Source: Ferrovum sp. | GTDB taxonomy: Bacteria; Pseudomonadota; Gammaproteobacteria; Burkholderiales; Ferrovaceae | NCBI GenBank assembly: GCA_019456405.1 | Contig: WJXM01000041.1 | Coordinates: forward strand, 1-50,467 | Reading direction: 5' to 3' | DNA length: 50,467 nucleotides | Shown: positions 22,904 through 31,663 of the stretch, piece by piece | Numbering within the stretch: position 1 is the first letter of the stretch | How the letters are laid out: each line of letters begins with the position of its first letter | The notes under the pieces: model-generated | What the model was told of the DNA's origin: nothing | Databases searched by the model: none | What the model saw: only the letters and a program-made list of their open reading frames with translations | Made by a program: the position numbers and the translations under genes

Positions 22904-23539
22904 ATGAATGCTGATCAAAAAAGAAAGGCACAGGTTGTCTTGGCGTGGGTGTTGGTCGGCGTCTTGTCCCTTGTGACCGAATCGTCCTGGGCTCGTGGGG
23001 GCGGGGGCGGTCATGGTGGCGGGGGAAGGGGCGGCGGTGCCAGGGGTGGAGGAGGGTTCCATCAGGGGAGTTGGGGTGGTGGCTGGCGTGGTGGTGGCTG
23101 GCGCGGTGGTGGCTGGCGCGGCGGCGGCTGGCGCGGCGGCGGTTGGCGCGGCGGCTGGAGAGACGGTGGTTGGCGCGGTGGTTGGGGAGACGGCTGGCGC
23201 GGTGGTTGGGGAGAAGGCTGGGGCTGGGGCGGTTTTGGGCTTGGTCTGGGTTTGGGCTATGGGGCTTGGGCCTGGAATGACCCTCTCTTCTATGATCCCT
23301 ACCCGGTAGGCTATCCTGTTTATCAGGCGCCTCCCACGGTGGTGGTTTCTGCCCCAGTTTCTCCTCAGGAAACGACCTATGTCGGACCGGAGACGCAAGG
23401 GCAAGGAAACGAGCCGCCGGAAGCGACGCACGACTGGTTCTACTGTGATTCGGCAAAGGGCTATTACCCATACGTCGAAAGTTGCCCCGAGCCATGGCAT
23501 GCCGTTCCTAGCACGCCCAATGGCCCAGTCCAGCCTTGA
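22904..23539 (+). CDS. Secreted Gly/Trp/Arg-repeat protein
   Basis: 211 residues with a signal peptide (about 1-31, ending SSWA). Residues 32-120 are almost entirely Gly, Trp, Arg and His, with about six GGGWR-type units that become GGWGDGWR and then WGWGG. A short hydrophobic/aromatic middle follows (YDPYPVGYPVY). The C-terminus has a two-Cys motif (WFYCDSAKGYYPYVESCPEPW) common to small secreted proteins of betaproteobacteria. It is likely envelope-attached or extracellular; function unknown. It sits 51 nt after the LTXXQ gene and converges on the stress protein gene with 8 nt between. Confidence 0.8.
   Translation: MNADQKRKAQVVLAWVLVGVLSLVTESSWARGGGGGHGGGGRGGGARGGGGFHQGSWGGGWRGGGWRGGGWRGGGWRGGGWRGGWRDGGWRGGWGDGWRGGWGEGWGWGGFGLGLGLGYGAWAWNDPLFYDPYPVGYPVYQAPPTVVVSAPVSPQETTYVGPETQGQGNEPPEATHDWFYCDSAKGYYPYVESCPEPWHAVPSTPNGPVQP
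23074..23235 (+). repeat. Tandem GGGWR-coding repeats
   Basis: About ten imperfect 12-15 nt units built on GGTGGCTGGCGC inside the secreted Gly-rich gene. Third-position changes among units show selection on protein sequence. Copy number probably varies between strains by slippage. Confidence 0.8.
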
Positions 23540-23547
23540 GTGCGGGA

Positions 23548-23976
23548 TCAACGAAAGACGAGGACCGGAATTTTGGAGTGGGTCAGAACTTTTTGAGTTT
23601 CGCTGCCCAGTATTAACCCGGTCAGTCCATGTCGTCCGTGGGAGGCCATCAGGATGAGGTCGCATGCTTGGGAATGCGCACATTCGATGATGCCTTCATA
23701 GACGGTAAACTCTATGGACTTGCGGGTTTCAATGGGGACTTTCAGGGAACTGGCCAGGGTTTGGGCATCCGCGAGGTGTTGATCGGCCACCCCCTCCAAC
23801 TGCTTCATGATTTCCAGTGGAGATTCCACGATAAACTCGGTGGTGGGCAGGTATTGAATGACTGCACAGTAAACCGTGACTTTGGCCTGTAAGGCTTTGG
23901 CCAGACTCAATCCTCCAGTCAACGCTTTATGCGAAAGTTCCGAACCATCGGTTGCAATGAGTAGATGAGTAAACAT
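23548..23976 (-). CDS. Universal stress protein (UspA family)
   Basis: 142-residue single-domain Usp. The N-terminus FTHLLIATDGSELSHKAL has the family's ATDGS, and the C-terminal ATP-binding loop is GRHGLTGLILGSETQKVLTHSKIPVLV (Gly-x2-Gly-x9-Gly-Ser/Thr pattern). So it belongs to the ATP-binding subgroup. The ATG at 23976 follows GAGGGAGG; the longer open frame to 24048 is not conserved. Divergent from ccmF, with 113 nt between the two starts. Confidence 0.9.
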   Translation of the reverse strand: MFTHLLIATDGSELSHKALTGGLSLAKALQAKVTVYCAVIQYLPTTEFIVESPLEIMKQLEGVADQHLADAQTLASSLKVPIETRKSIEFTVYEGIIECAHSQACDLILMASHGRHGLTGLILGSETQKVLTHSKIPVLVFR

Positions 23977-24089
23977 GAACGACCCTCCCTCGAGACTTGA
24001 ATGGGTGGATTCCCCCGATTCCCCATCCCTCTTCGGGGTGAGGTACACTTACGGACTTTACGAAAATTATAGCCCCTTTGGGAGATCTC

Positions 24090-26039
24090 ATGGCCCCGGA
24101 ACTTGGACATTATTCACTGATACTGGCATTGACCCTGGCTATGGGCATGGCGACTTTTTCTCTGGTGGGCGCGCAACGTGGCGTGGCTTCATGGATCGGT
24201 TTATCGCGTCCCTTGGCTTTGACCCTGTTGCTGGCCATGGCCGTTTCCTTCGGTTGTCTGGCATGGTCCTTCGTGCATAATGATTTCTCGGTACTTTATG
24301 TGGCACAGCACTCCAATTCGAAACTGCCGGTGCAGTACCAGTTTTCTGCCGTGTGGGGAGGGCATGAAGGTTCATTGTTGTTATGGGTCCTCTTGTTGAG
24401 CACCTGGAGTGCCGCCGTTGCCCTTTTTTCTCGCCGTCTCCCCGATCCTGTGGTGGCCCGTGCGTTGGGGGTGCTGGGCCTGGTCATCACGGGTTTCCTG
24501 CTCTTCATTCTTCTGACTTCCAATCCCTTTGATCGTCTTTTTCCGGCTGCTCTGGAAGGGCGGGATCTCAATCCGCTTCTGCAGGATCCGGGATTGGTGT
24601 ACCACCCACCCATGTTGTACATGGGCTATGTGGGGTTTTCGGTGGCGTTTGCCTTTGCTCTATCCGCGCTGATTTCAGGAAAACTGGATGCCACTTGGGC
24701 GCGTTGGTCACGTCCCTGGACTTTGGCGGCTTGGGTATTTCTGACCTTGGGGATCTGTTTTGGCTCGCGCTGGGCCTATTATGAATTGGGTTGGGGAGGG
24801 TGGTGGTTCTGGGATCCGGTGGAAAACGCCTCCTTCATGCCCTGGTTGGTGGGAACGGCCCTCATTCATTCCTTGGTGGTTACGGAAAAGCGCGGCGCTT
24901 TCAAACGGTGGACAGTACTGCTGGCCATTGCCGCTTTTTCGCTTTCGCTGGTGGGGACTTTCATCGTTCGTTCCGGGGTATTGAATTCGGTCCATGCCTT
25001 TGCCTCGGACCCCAAACGCGGGATCTTCGTCTTGCTCTTTCTCTCCCTGGTGATTGGCGGTTCCCTGACCCTGTTTGCCTGGCGCGCTCCTGCGGTGCGC
25101 GAGGGGGGACGCTTCCAATTGGTCTCCAGAGAATCCTTCCTTCTGCTCAATAACGTCCTGCTGGCCGTGGCCGCCGCCGCCGTATTGTTGGGCACCATCT
25201 ATCCCATGGTGATCGATGCCCTGGGGATGGGCAAGTTGTCTGTCGGTCCACCATACTTCAATACCGTGTTCGTGCCGCTCATGATTCCTCTGCTGCTGAT
25301 TCTGCCCATAGGGACGCTGGCGCACTGGAAACGCGCGAACTTGAAGGATATTTTGCGTGAGGTGCGGCCCGATATGGTCATCGCCCTGGTGGTGGGAATC
25401 GTGGTTCCTTTTCTGATGGGGGCGTTCAGCCTGTTGTCGGCATTGGGGATTGCCACGGCGGCCTGGCTGGCCACCAGCATTGCCCGCCAGGTATGGTCCT
25501 GGCGACATCTCAAAACGATTCCGCGCTGGTTTATCGGCATGCAAACCGCCCATTTCGGCATGGCGGTTTTTGTGGTGGGCGTGACCCTGATCAAAGGCTA
25601 TGAAATCGAGCGGGACGTGCGCATGGGGCCGGGGGACACTCTGACGCTCAAGGGAACGACGTTCCGTCTGGTGGGGGTCGAGCCAGTGCCCGGACCTAAT
25701 TACAGTGCCTTGCGTGGCGCGGTGACCTACAGCGAAAATGGCAAGGTGGAAGGATTGCTGGAACCAGAAAAACGGACCTACTTTTCTTCGCCCATGCCCA
25801 TGACCGAAGCCGCCATTCATTCCACGATTTCCCGTGATCTGTATGTTTCCCTGGGGGAACCCTTGGATAATGGGGCATGGAGCGTGCGGATCTATTACAA
25901 GCCCTTTGTCAACTGGATCTGGGCTGGTTGCATCCTCATGGCCCTGGGGGGCGCGGTGGCCGCGTCGGACCGCCGTTATCGCGTGCAAGTCAAGACCACC
26001 CAGCAGGAAATGGCGGTGCCGCACGAGGTGACTGTATGA
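24090..26039 (+). CDS. ccmF: Cytochrome c heme lyase subunit CcmF
   Basis: Multi-pass membrane protein of System I that, with CcmH, joins heme covalently to apocytochrome c in the periplasm. It has 649 residues. Seen: the P-loop-like start LGHYSLILAL, conserved His-containing segments (VHNDFSVLYVAQHSN and the PPMLYMGYVG region), the tryptophan-rich WWD domain (GWGGWWFWDPVENASFMPWL) and many TM helices. I choose ATG 24090 after GGGAGATCTC; the frame opens at 24078. The stop overlaps ccmG by ATGA. In this window ccmF heads the operon, whereas E. coli starts with ccmA. Confidence 0.95.
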   Translation: MAPELGHYSLILALTLAMGMATFSLVGAQRGVASWIGLSRPLALTLLLAMAVSFGCLAWSFVHNDFSVLYVAQHSNSKLPVQYQFSAVWGGHEGSLLLWVLLLSTWSAAVALFSRRLPDPVVARALGVLGLVITGFLLFILLTSNPFDRLFPAALEGRDLNPLLQDPGLVYHPPMLYMGYVGFSVAFAFALSALISGKLDATWARWSRPWTLAAWVFLTLGICFGSRWAYYELGWGGWWFWDPVENASFMPWLVGTALIHSLVVTEKRGAFKRWTVLLAIAAFSLSLVGTFIVRSGVLNSVHAFASDPKRGIFVLLFLSLVIGGSLTLFAWRAPAVREGGRFQLVSRESFLLLNNVLLAVAAAAVLLGTIYPMVIDALGMGKLSVGPPYFNTVFVPLMIPLLLILPIGTLAHWKRANLKDILREVRPDMVIALVVGIVVPFLMGAFSLLSALGIATAAWLATSIARQVWSWRHLKTIPRWFIGMQTAHFGMAVFVVGVTLIKGYEIERDVRMGPGDTLTLKGTTFRLVGVEPVPGPNYSALRGAVTYSENGKVEGLLEPEKRTYFSSPMPMTEAAIHSTISRDLYVSLGEPLDNGAWSVRIYYKPFVNWIWAGCILMALGGAVAASDRRYRVQVKTTQQEMAVPHEVTV

Positions 26040-26629
26040 CCGGAGTGAATCCCGAGTCGGGCGAACCTCGGTCTGAAACCGAAGAGATCAGAAAGCGCGC
26101 GCGTTTCAATGTCTGGTTTCTGGTTCCGCTGGGAGTTTTCGTGGGGCTGGCGCTGTTCATGGGGCTTGGTCTTCAACATGATCCCCATGAGGTTCCATCG
26201 CCCTTTATCGGTAAACCTGCGCCGAGTTTTCGTCTGCCGCTTCTGGAAGGCGAAGGAACTTTTTCTCCGGCAGATTACCGGGGCAAGGTTTGGATGCTCA
26301 ATGTCTGGGCTTCCTGGTGTGTGTCCTGTCGTGAAGAACATCCGATTTTGCTGAAATATGCCCGTCTTCATCAGGTACCCCTGGTGGGACTGGACTACAA
26401 GGACGATCCGGATGCTGGGCGCAAGTGGGTGGATCAGTATGGAAACCCCTACACCTTGACCGCCATGGATCAGGATGGACGGGTAGGCATCGATTATGGG
26501 GTCTATGGAGTGCCTGAAACCTATGTCATCGATCGCAATGGCGTGATTCGTTACAAACAGATTGGCCCGATTACGGCAGACGTCCTGCAGAAAACCCTGC
26601 TGCCCCTACTGGAGGAATTGCAGAAATGA
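26036..26629 (+). CDS. ccmG: Thiol:disulfide interchange protein CcmG/DsbE
   Basis: Membrane-anchored periplasmic thioredoxin that reduces the apocytochrome CxxCH cysteines before heme attachment. It has 197 residues: cytoplasmic N-terminus rich in charge, TM at about 27-46, then a thioredoxin fold with active site WASWCVSC (Cys95, Cys98) and the CcmG-specific GVPETYVID. The active site is C-V-S-C, where E. coli has C-P-T-C. Start and stop overlap ccmF and ccmH by ATGA. The open frame also extends back to 25877 within ccmF as a shadow. Confidence 0.95.
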   Translation: MTGVNPESGEPRSETEEIRKRARFNVWFLVPLGVFVGLALFMGLGLQHDPHEVPSPFIGKPAPSFRLPLLEGEGTFSPADYRGKVWMLNVWASWCVSCREEHPILLKYARLHQVPLVGLDYKDDPDAGRKWVDQYGNPYTLTAMDQDGRVGIDYGVYGVPETYVIDRNGVIRYKQIGPITADVLQKTLLPLLEELQK

Positions 26630-27114
26630 ACGGTGTGAAATGGCACAAATACTTACCTGTTCTGCTGCTGGGATTGGGGTTGATGGGCCCATGGGGATTT
26701 TCCCACGCCGAAGAAGCCAAGCCCCTGGCTGATGATCCTGTGGTGGAAAAGCGCTTGTTGGTGATTGCCGAGGATATGCGTTGCCTGGTATGTCAGAACG
26801 AATCCCTGGCGGCATCCCAAGCCGACCTGGCCAAAGACCTGCGGCGCGAGATTCGTGATCAGATTCGTCAGGGCAAAACGGATCAGGAGGTGACGGACTA
26901 TATGGTTGCCCGCTATGGAGATTTCGTGCGCTACCGTCCTCCGGTCAAACCCTCGACCTGGGCACTCTGGTTTGGTCCTTTCATTCTCCTGCTGGGGGCG
27001 GTTGGACTTCTGGGCTGGGTGTTGCGCCGGAGGATTCTGCAACGGCCTCCCGAAGTTCCCCTTTCTTCCACACAAAAACAACAGATAGAGGCGCTCCTGC
27101 GCGACCAACCATGA
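26626..27114 (+). CDS. ccmH: Cytochrome c maturation protein CcmH
   Basis: Periplasmic-facing oxidoreductase that presents reduced apocytochrome to CcmF. It has 162 residues with a signal/anchor (about 8-28), the CcmH motif MRCLVCQNES (Cys53, Cys56), a conserved helical bundle (ADLAKDLRREIRDQIRQGKTDQEV) and a C-terminal TM (about 110-130). This is the short CcmH; the TPR part that E. coli fuses to it is the separate ccmI gene next door. ATGA overlaps on both sides. Confidence 0.95.
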   Translation: MNGVKWHKYLPVLLLGLGLMGPWGFSHAEEAKPLADDPVVEKRLLVIAEDMRCLVCQNESLAASQADLAKDLRREIRDQIRQGKTDQEVTDYMVARYGDFVRYRPPVKPSTWALWFGPFILLLGAVGLLGWVLRRRILQRPPEVPLSSTQKQQIEALLRDQP

Positions 27115-28373
27115 CCGTATTCATTCTGGCGAGCGGGGGATTGACCCTGCTCATCCTGTGTTATCTCGTTTTTTCCCTGATCCGACGAGGGCAGGTCAGC
27201 GACCATCGCAAGGCGCTCAATGCAGCCGTCTATCGTGACCAGTTGCAGGAGTTGGCGTCTGAGAAAGCTGACGGCAGTTTGGCCGATCAGGATTATGATC
27301 AGGCGCGTGAAGAGGTGGAACGCCGTCTGCTGGAGGATACGGCGGTCACGCCGGAAGTGACTGATCGGGTACATGGCCGCAAGACTGCGCTGCTGCTCCT
27401 GGCGCTGATTCCGTTAGCCAGCATCGGCATGTATCTTTGGCGCGGGCATCCCGAAGCCCTCGATCTCCAACCGGCGGAAATGGCAGCCCCGGCGCAGCAA
27501 ATGACTCCCGCCAAGATCAATGAGATGGTCAAGGCCCTGGCCGAGAAATTGGCCAAGAATCCCGACAACCCCCAAGGCTGGGCCATGCTGGGACGTTCCT
27601 ACATGAATTTGGACAAACCGGGAGAGGCAGTCAAGGCTTTTGGTCATCTGAAGAAGGAAATGGCCAATGATCCGGAACTGATGGTGGATTATGCCGAGGC
27701 ATTGGCTGCGGATGCTCAAGTGCGGGGCGATGACAAGCAGATGATCGAGTCCAATCTTTGGGTCATGAACGCCCTCAAACTGGAACCGGGGAATGGCAAG
27801 GGGCTCTTCATGGCGGGGAGTTTTGCCTACATCACTCAGCAATATGCTCAAGCGGTGTCATTCTGGAGTAAGTTGATGCCTCTGTTGGATCCGGGTTCCC
27901 AGGATTCCTCCTTTGTGTTGGAACAACTCAACAAGGCACGGGCGCAACTCAAGTTGGCACCCGTGACTGCAGATTCCTTCGCCGGACCGGAAGGACCCGT
28001 CAAGCCCCAGGCTCAAAAAGGGGCCGCAGCCAGCAGCATCAGTGGCGAAGTGACGTTGGATCCGGCGCTCAAGGACAAGATCACACCGGGAGAAACCTTG
28101 TTCATCTTTGCCAAGGCAGTGCAAGGACCCCCCATGCCTCTGGCAGTGATCCGGACCTCGGTAGGATCCTGGCCACTCAAATTCCAGTTGACCGATGCCC
28201 AGGCCATGAGTCCCCAGTTCAACCTGTCGTCGGTGGATCTGGTGCGGGTGGAAGTGCGCGTGACGCAATCCGGCAATCCCATGCCTTCAAGCGGCGACCT
28301 GTTTGGAGCGACCTTGCCGCTAAAACCGGGAGCGCACGGGGTGGAACTGGTCATCAACCAAGTGCAGCCCTGA
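27111..28373 (+). CDS. ccmI: Apocytochrome c chaperone CcmI
   Basis: 420 residues. N-terminal TM (about 3-22), a Leu-rich cytoplasmic loop (YRDQLQELASEKADGSLADQDYDQAREEVERR, the CcmI signature), a second TM (about 88-104), then a periplasmic TPR domain (WAMLGRSYMNLDKPGEAVKAF...) and a C-terminal beta-rich domain (about 300-420). It binds the C-terminal helix of apocytochromes and delivers them to CcmFH. It follows ccmH by a 4-nt overlap, and is 15 nt before ccmA. Confidence 0.92.
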   Translation: MTVFILASGGLTLLILCYLVFSLIRRGQVSDHRKALNAAVYRDQLQELASEKADGSLADQDYDQAREEVERRLLEDTAVTPEVTDRVHGRKTALLLLALIPLASIGMYLWRGHPEALDLQPAEMAAPAQQMTPAKINEMVKALAEKLAKNPDNPQGWAMLGRSYMNLDKPGEAVKAFGHLKKEMANDPELMVDYAEALAADAQVRGDDKQMIESNLWVMNALKLEPGNGKGLFMAGSFAYITQQYAQAVSFWSKLMPLLDPGSQDSSFVLEQLNKARAQLKLAPVTADSFAGPEGPVKPQAQKGAAASSISGEVTLDPALKDKITPGETLFIFAKAVQGPPMPLAVIRTSVGSWPLKFQLTDAQAMSPQFNLSSVDLVRVEVRVTQSGNPMPSSGDLFGATLPLKPGAHGVELVINQVQP

Positions 28374-28388
28374 GCCCGGGAACCCGTC

Positions 28389-28994
28389 ATGCTCGCCGTG
28401 GCACAACTGACCTGTCAGCGTGGCGCACGAACCCTTTTCTCTGGGCTTTCCTTCACGCTGCCGGAGCGGCAATGGATACAGATTCAGGGGGCGAATGGGG
28501 CAGGAAAAACCACTTTGTTACGGGTGTTGGCGGGACTCGTTCAACCCCAGGAAGGAACTCTGACCTGGCAGGGTCAGGCCGTGCAGGAGTGCCGTGCCGA
28601 ATGGCAGCGCGCTCTGCTCTATCTGGGTCATCATGCAGCCCTCAAAGAAGAGTTGACCCCGCTGGAAAACCTGCGTTTCGGTCTTGGACTGGAAGCCATG
28701 CCAGCGGATGAAGCGGTTTTGATGAATGCACTGCATCGTTTTGGTCTGCAGGAGCGGGAACATCTTCCGGTCCGCTACCTTTCTGCGGGGCAACGGCGGC
28801 GCGTTTTGCTGGCGCGTTTGCTCATCCGTCCGGCACAGGTCTGGATTCTCGACGAACCTTATACCGCGCTCGATGTCCACGCGACCCAATTTCTTTCTGC
28901 GGTCATCGAGGATCATCTGGAACAGGGAGGCAGCGCGATACTCACCAGCCATCAAACCCTGGGTTTGCGCCCAGGCATGAGCATTGCGTTATGA
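28389..28994 (+). CDS. ccmA: Heme exporter ATP-binding protein CcmA
   Basis: ABC ATPase that, with CcmB and CcmC, powers release of holo-CcmE. It has 201 residues. Walker A GANGAGKTT, ABC signature LSAGQRRRV, Walker B VWILDEPYTALD, switch His in LTSHQ. It lacks any substrate-binding extension, as usual. The stop overlaps the start of ccmB (ATGA at 28991). Confidence 0.95.
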   Translation: MLAVAQLTCQRGARTLFSGLSFTLPERQWIQIQGANGAGKTTLLRVLAGLVQPQEGTLTWQGQAVQECRAEWQRALLYLGHHAALKEELTPLENLRFGLGLEAMPADEAVLMNALHRFGLQEREHLPVRYLSAGQRRRVLLARLLIRPAQVWILDEPYTALDVHATQFLSAVIEDHLEQGGSAILTSHQTLGLRPGMSIAL

Positions 28995-29659
28995 TGACGG
29001 GGTTCTGGACCTCGATGAGGCGCGACTTGGTACTGGCGAATCGGCACAAGAGCGAGTGGTTGACAGCTTTGTTCTTTTTTGTCATGGTCACCAATCTGTT
29101 GCCCCTGGGGGTTGGGCCGGAGGTGTCTCTCCTGCGTAAAATTGCGCCGGGGGTTTTGTGGATAGGGGCACTGCTCTCCACTTTGTTGGGGTTACAGCGC
29201 TTGTTTTCTTCTGATCATGGCGATGGGACCCTGGAACAAATGGCTCTTTCTCCGGTGCCCCTGGCTTGGTTGGTGGCGGGAAAAATGGTGACACACTGGC
29301 TGGTCTGTGGTCTGCCCGTCGTACTCATGGCTCCCCTGTTGGGCATCCAGTTTGACCTGCCGACTCGTTCCCTGGGTATCCTGGTCTTGTCACTTCTGCT
29401 CGGAACGCCCATCCTGTCGGCGGTGGGGGCTTTGGGAGCTGCACTGACCCTGGGCCTGCGGGGCGGGGGGGCTCTCTTGTCTTTGCTCATTCTGCCGTTG
29501 TACATTCCTGCTTTGATCTTTGGCGCAGGAGCCGTGGAAGCGGATCTGGCCGGCATCAGCCCGCAGGGGCATTTATCCTTGCTGGGGGCCTTGCTGGTTC
29601 TGAGCGTATTTTTTTCCCCCTGGGTGACATCCCTGGCGTTACGTATTGCACTGGAGTAA
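28991..29659 (+). CDS. ccmB: Heme exporter permease CcmB
   Basis: 222-residue permease with six TM helices. Characteristic parts: RRDLVLANRHKSEWLTALFFFVMV at the N-terminus, FSSDHGDGTLEQMALSPVPLAWLVAGK, and the C-terminal LPLYIPALIFGAGAV. It works with CcmA. Two ATGs stand side by side (28991 and 28994); the first gives the ATGA overlap with ccmA. It is 8 nt before ccmC. Confidence 0.95.
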   Translation: MMTGFWTSMRRDLVLANRHKSEWLTALFFFVMVTNLLPLGVGPEVSLLRKIAPGVLWIGALLSTLLGLQRLFSSDHGDGTLEQMALSPVPLAWLVAGKMVTHWLVCGLPVVLMAPLLGIQFDLPTRSLGILVLSLLLGTPILSAVGALGAALTLGLRGGGALLSLLILPLYIPALIFGAGAVEADLAGISPQGHLSLLGALLVLSVFFSPWVTSLALRIALE

Positions 29660-29667
29660 GGTTTCCC

Positions 29668-30411
29668 ATGAGCAACTCGGTCATCAACTGGTTCAAGTAT
29701 GCCTCTCCCGCCACTTTTTATCCTCTGGCAGGGCGTCTGGTTCCCTGGTTTTCCGGGCTGGCGGTTCTGTTGATCGCCTGGGGACTGTGGATCGGGCTAT
29801 TTGTGGCACCCACCGATGCACAGCAGAGTGAGGGATACCGCATCATTTTTGTCCATGTGCCTGCCAGTTGGTTGTCCATGTTCATTTACTGTGTCATGGC
29901 GTTCTGGTCCGCCCTGGGCTTGGCTTTCAATACCCGTTTGTCTGGAATGTTGACCGCAGCACTGGCGCCCACTGGAGCTCTTTTCGCTTTTCTTTCCTTG
30001 TGGACTGGTGCCCTCTGGGGTAAACCCATGTGGGGAGCCTGGTGGGTTTGGGATGCACGCCTTACGTCACAGTTGATTCTGTTTTTTCTGTATCTGGGCT
30101 TCATTGCCCTGCAGTCGGCCATCGATGACCCGCGCCGGGCTGACCGGGCAGGGGCATTACTGGCTTTGGTCGGGGTGGTCAATATCCCGATCATCTATTT
30201 TTCGGTGCAATGGTGGAATACCCTGCATCAGGGCGCTTCGGTATCCCTGACCAAGGCTCCCAGCATGGCGCACATCATGCTGGAAGGCATGTTGATCATG
30301 GCATTGGGGTTCTGGTCCTATGCCATTGCCGTGGTCCTGACGAGGGTCCGGTGTATCATTCTTGAACGGGAGTTGACGAGCGAATGGGTGAAACGTAATG
30401 CAGTGGACTAG
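29668..30411 (+). CDS. ccmC: Heme exporter protein CcmC
   Basis: Six-TM heme handling protein that loads heme onto CcmE. It has 247 residues. The tryptophan-rich WWD motif is GAWWVWDARLTSQL, flanked by conserved histidines (IFVHVPASW and WWNTLHQGASV). ATG preceded by AAGG with 8 nt from ccmB. It is followed 1 nt later by the small ccmD. Confidence 0.95.
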   Translation: MSNSVINWFKYASPATFYPLAGRLVPWFSGLAVLLIAWGLWIGLFVAPTDAQQSEGYRIIFVHVPASWLSMFIYCVMAFWSALGLAFNTRLSGMLTAALAPTGALFAFLSLWTGALWGKPMWGAWWVWDARLTSQLILFFLYLGFIALQSAIDDPRRADRAGALLALVGVVNIPIIYFSVQWWNTLHQGASVSLTKAPSMAHIMLEGMLIMALGFWSYAIAVVLTRVRCIILERELTSEWVKRNAVD

Positions 30412-30412
30412 T

Positions 30413-30565
30413 ATGCAGGATTTTCTGACCATGCGCGGGTATGGTTTTTATGTATGGGGCAGTTTTGGGGCCTGCGCTTTTGGCATGCTGATTGAGCCCC
30501 TGTGGGTGCGCCAGCGTTTGCGCAATATTCAGTCTCGTTTGCCCAAGCGGGAGTTGAACGGATGA
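30413..30565 (+). CDS. ccmD: Heme exporter protein CcmD (small ORF)
   Basis: A 50-codon frame easily missed because of its size. It reads [20 protein letters not shown], then [11 protein letters not shown] and a basic tail [18 protein letters not shown]. This is the CcmD pattern: one TM helix beginning with a GxYVWxSYG-like aromatic segment, then a positive cytoplasmic end. CcmD helps release holo-CcmE from CcmABC. It begins 1 nt after the ccmC stop and overlaps ccmE by ATGA (30562-30565), exactly where CcmD lies in other System I operons. Confidence 0.93.
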   Translation: MQDFLTMRGYGFYVWGSFGACAFGMLIEPLWVRQRLRNIQSRLPKRELNG

Positions 30566-30999
30566 AACCTCGTCACAAACGTCTGGCCCTGATTCTTGGG
30601 GCGGTGGTGGTGCTTGGGGTGGCCGTGGCTCTGGTACTCAATGCATTTCGCAGCAATCTGGTTTTTTTCTATACGCCCACCCAGATCGTGCGTGGCGAAG
30701 CGCCGAAAGACCGGGCTTTCCGCATTGGTGGGCTGGTCAAGGCAGGGTCTTTGCAGCGACATGATCTTGTGGCCCATTTCATCGTCACGGATACCGTCAA
30801 TGAAATTGCGGTTTCTTACCGTGGCATCCTGCCTGACTTGTTCAAGGAAGGACGCGGTGTGGTGGCAGAAGGAAAGTTGGGCAATGGTCAGTTTGTGGCC
30901 AGCGAAGTATTGGCCAAGCATGATGAGAACTACATGCCGCCCGAGGCCAAGGCTGCCGTGGAGCAGGCACAAAAAACAGCCAGAACTTTGCAAAAGTAA
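30562..30999 (+). CDS. ccmE: Periplasmic heme chaperone CcmE
   Basis: 145 residues: cytoplasmic basic start (MKPRHKR), a TM anchor (about 8-28) and an OB-fold periplasmic domain ending in the heme-binding motif [10 protein letters not shown], with His120 as the covalent heme ligand and Tyr124 as axial ligand. The in-frame upstream ATG at 30502 lies inside ccmD. Last gene of the ccm operon; it converges on the LuxR gene with 1 nt between, and no clear terminator is visible. Confidence 0.95.
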   Translation: MKPRHKRLALILGAVVVLGVAVALVLNAFRSNLVFFYTPTQIVRGEAPKDRAFRIGGLVKAGSLQRHDLVAHFIVTDTVNEIAVSYRGILPDLFKEGRGVVAEGKLGNGQFVASEVLAKHDENYMPPEAKAAVEQAQKTARTLQK

Positions 31000-31000
31000 T

Positions 31001-31663
31001 TCAGTCGAGGTGGTATTGCTGGGCAAAGATGACCAATGCAGCGCGGCCATGCAGGTGTAACTTTTGATAGATGCGGGAGAGTCGGTTGCGCAAAGTGGAC
31101 TCCTGAATGCCCAGCCATTCGCCCAGAGCCAGTGCTTTGGCTTCAGGGTGATGAACGACCAAACGAATCAGTTCCTTTTCCTTGATACTTAAGCCATGAA
31201 TTCCGGATGGATTTTTATTGGGCTTTTGAGTCATGGATGAGAAGGCCTTGGTGAGAAGCCGTTCGCGCATGCGCGCCGGTATCCAGAGATGTTGCTGGGA
31301 AACGGCATAGAGCGCTCCCAGAATGGAGCCAAGAGGCTCGGAGATGTGGACGATTCCCAAAACCCCTTGTTGGATTTGCACCTCCAGTCCTTTGAGTTCG
31401 TCAGACTGGGTCAACAGGATCAGTTCGATATGATGCTCAGCCAGGTGCGCGGGTAGCGTGGGGAGGGTGTTCATGGAAGGATCATCCAAGATGACGATAT
31501 GAGGATGATGTCGTTCCAGTTCCTGAAAGAGGCTGACCGAGGGTGGGTATCCACCCAACCACAGGAAGTTGCCAGGATGGTCGGTCAGCAAGGTGTTCAA
31601 CCCTGCCAGGACCAGTTGATGAGAAGTAATGGCAAAGACGCGGACGCTTGAATCTGGACTCAT
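31001..31663 (-). CDS. LuxR-family regulator with atypical receiver domain
   Basis: 220 residues: N-terminal response-regulator-like domain (about 1-125) and C-terminal LuxR/NarL helix-turn-helix (GLSIKEKELIRLVVHHPE...LGIQESTLRNRLSRIYQKL). The receiver is unusual: the acidic pair that binds Mg2+ after the first strand is replaced (VFAITSHQLV), although an Asp is still found at the phosphorylation strand end (HIVILDDPSMN). It may therefore work without ordinary phosphorylation. Divergent from cheY across 227 nt, so it might control the chemotaxis operon; that is inference. No partner kinase lies next to it. Confidence 0.85.
   Translation of the reverse strand: MSPDSSVRVFAITSHQLVLAGLNTLLTDHPGNFLWLGGYPPSVSLFQELERHHPHIVILDDPSMNTLPTLPAHLAEHHIELILLTQSDELKGLEVQIQQGVLGIVHISEPLGSILGALYAVSQQHLWIPARMRERLLTKAFSSMTQKPNKNPSGIHGLSIKEKELIRLVVHHPEAKALALGEWLGIQESTLRNRLSRIYQKLHLHGRAALVIFAQQYHLD

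Noticed and set aside
23074-23235. CRISPR array
   Set aside because: Repeats are short, contiguous and in frame with a protein; there are no spacers.
24708-26024. 438-aa minus-strand open frame over ccmF
   Set aside because: His/Gln/Gly-rich shadow of a strongly conserved gene.
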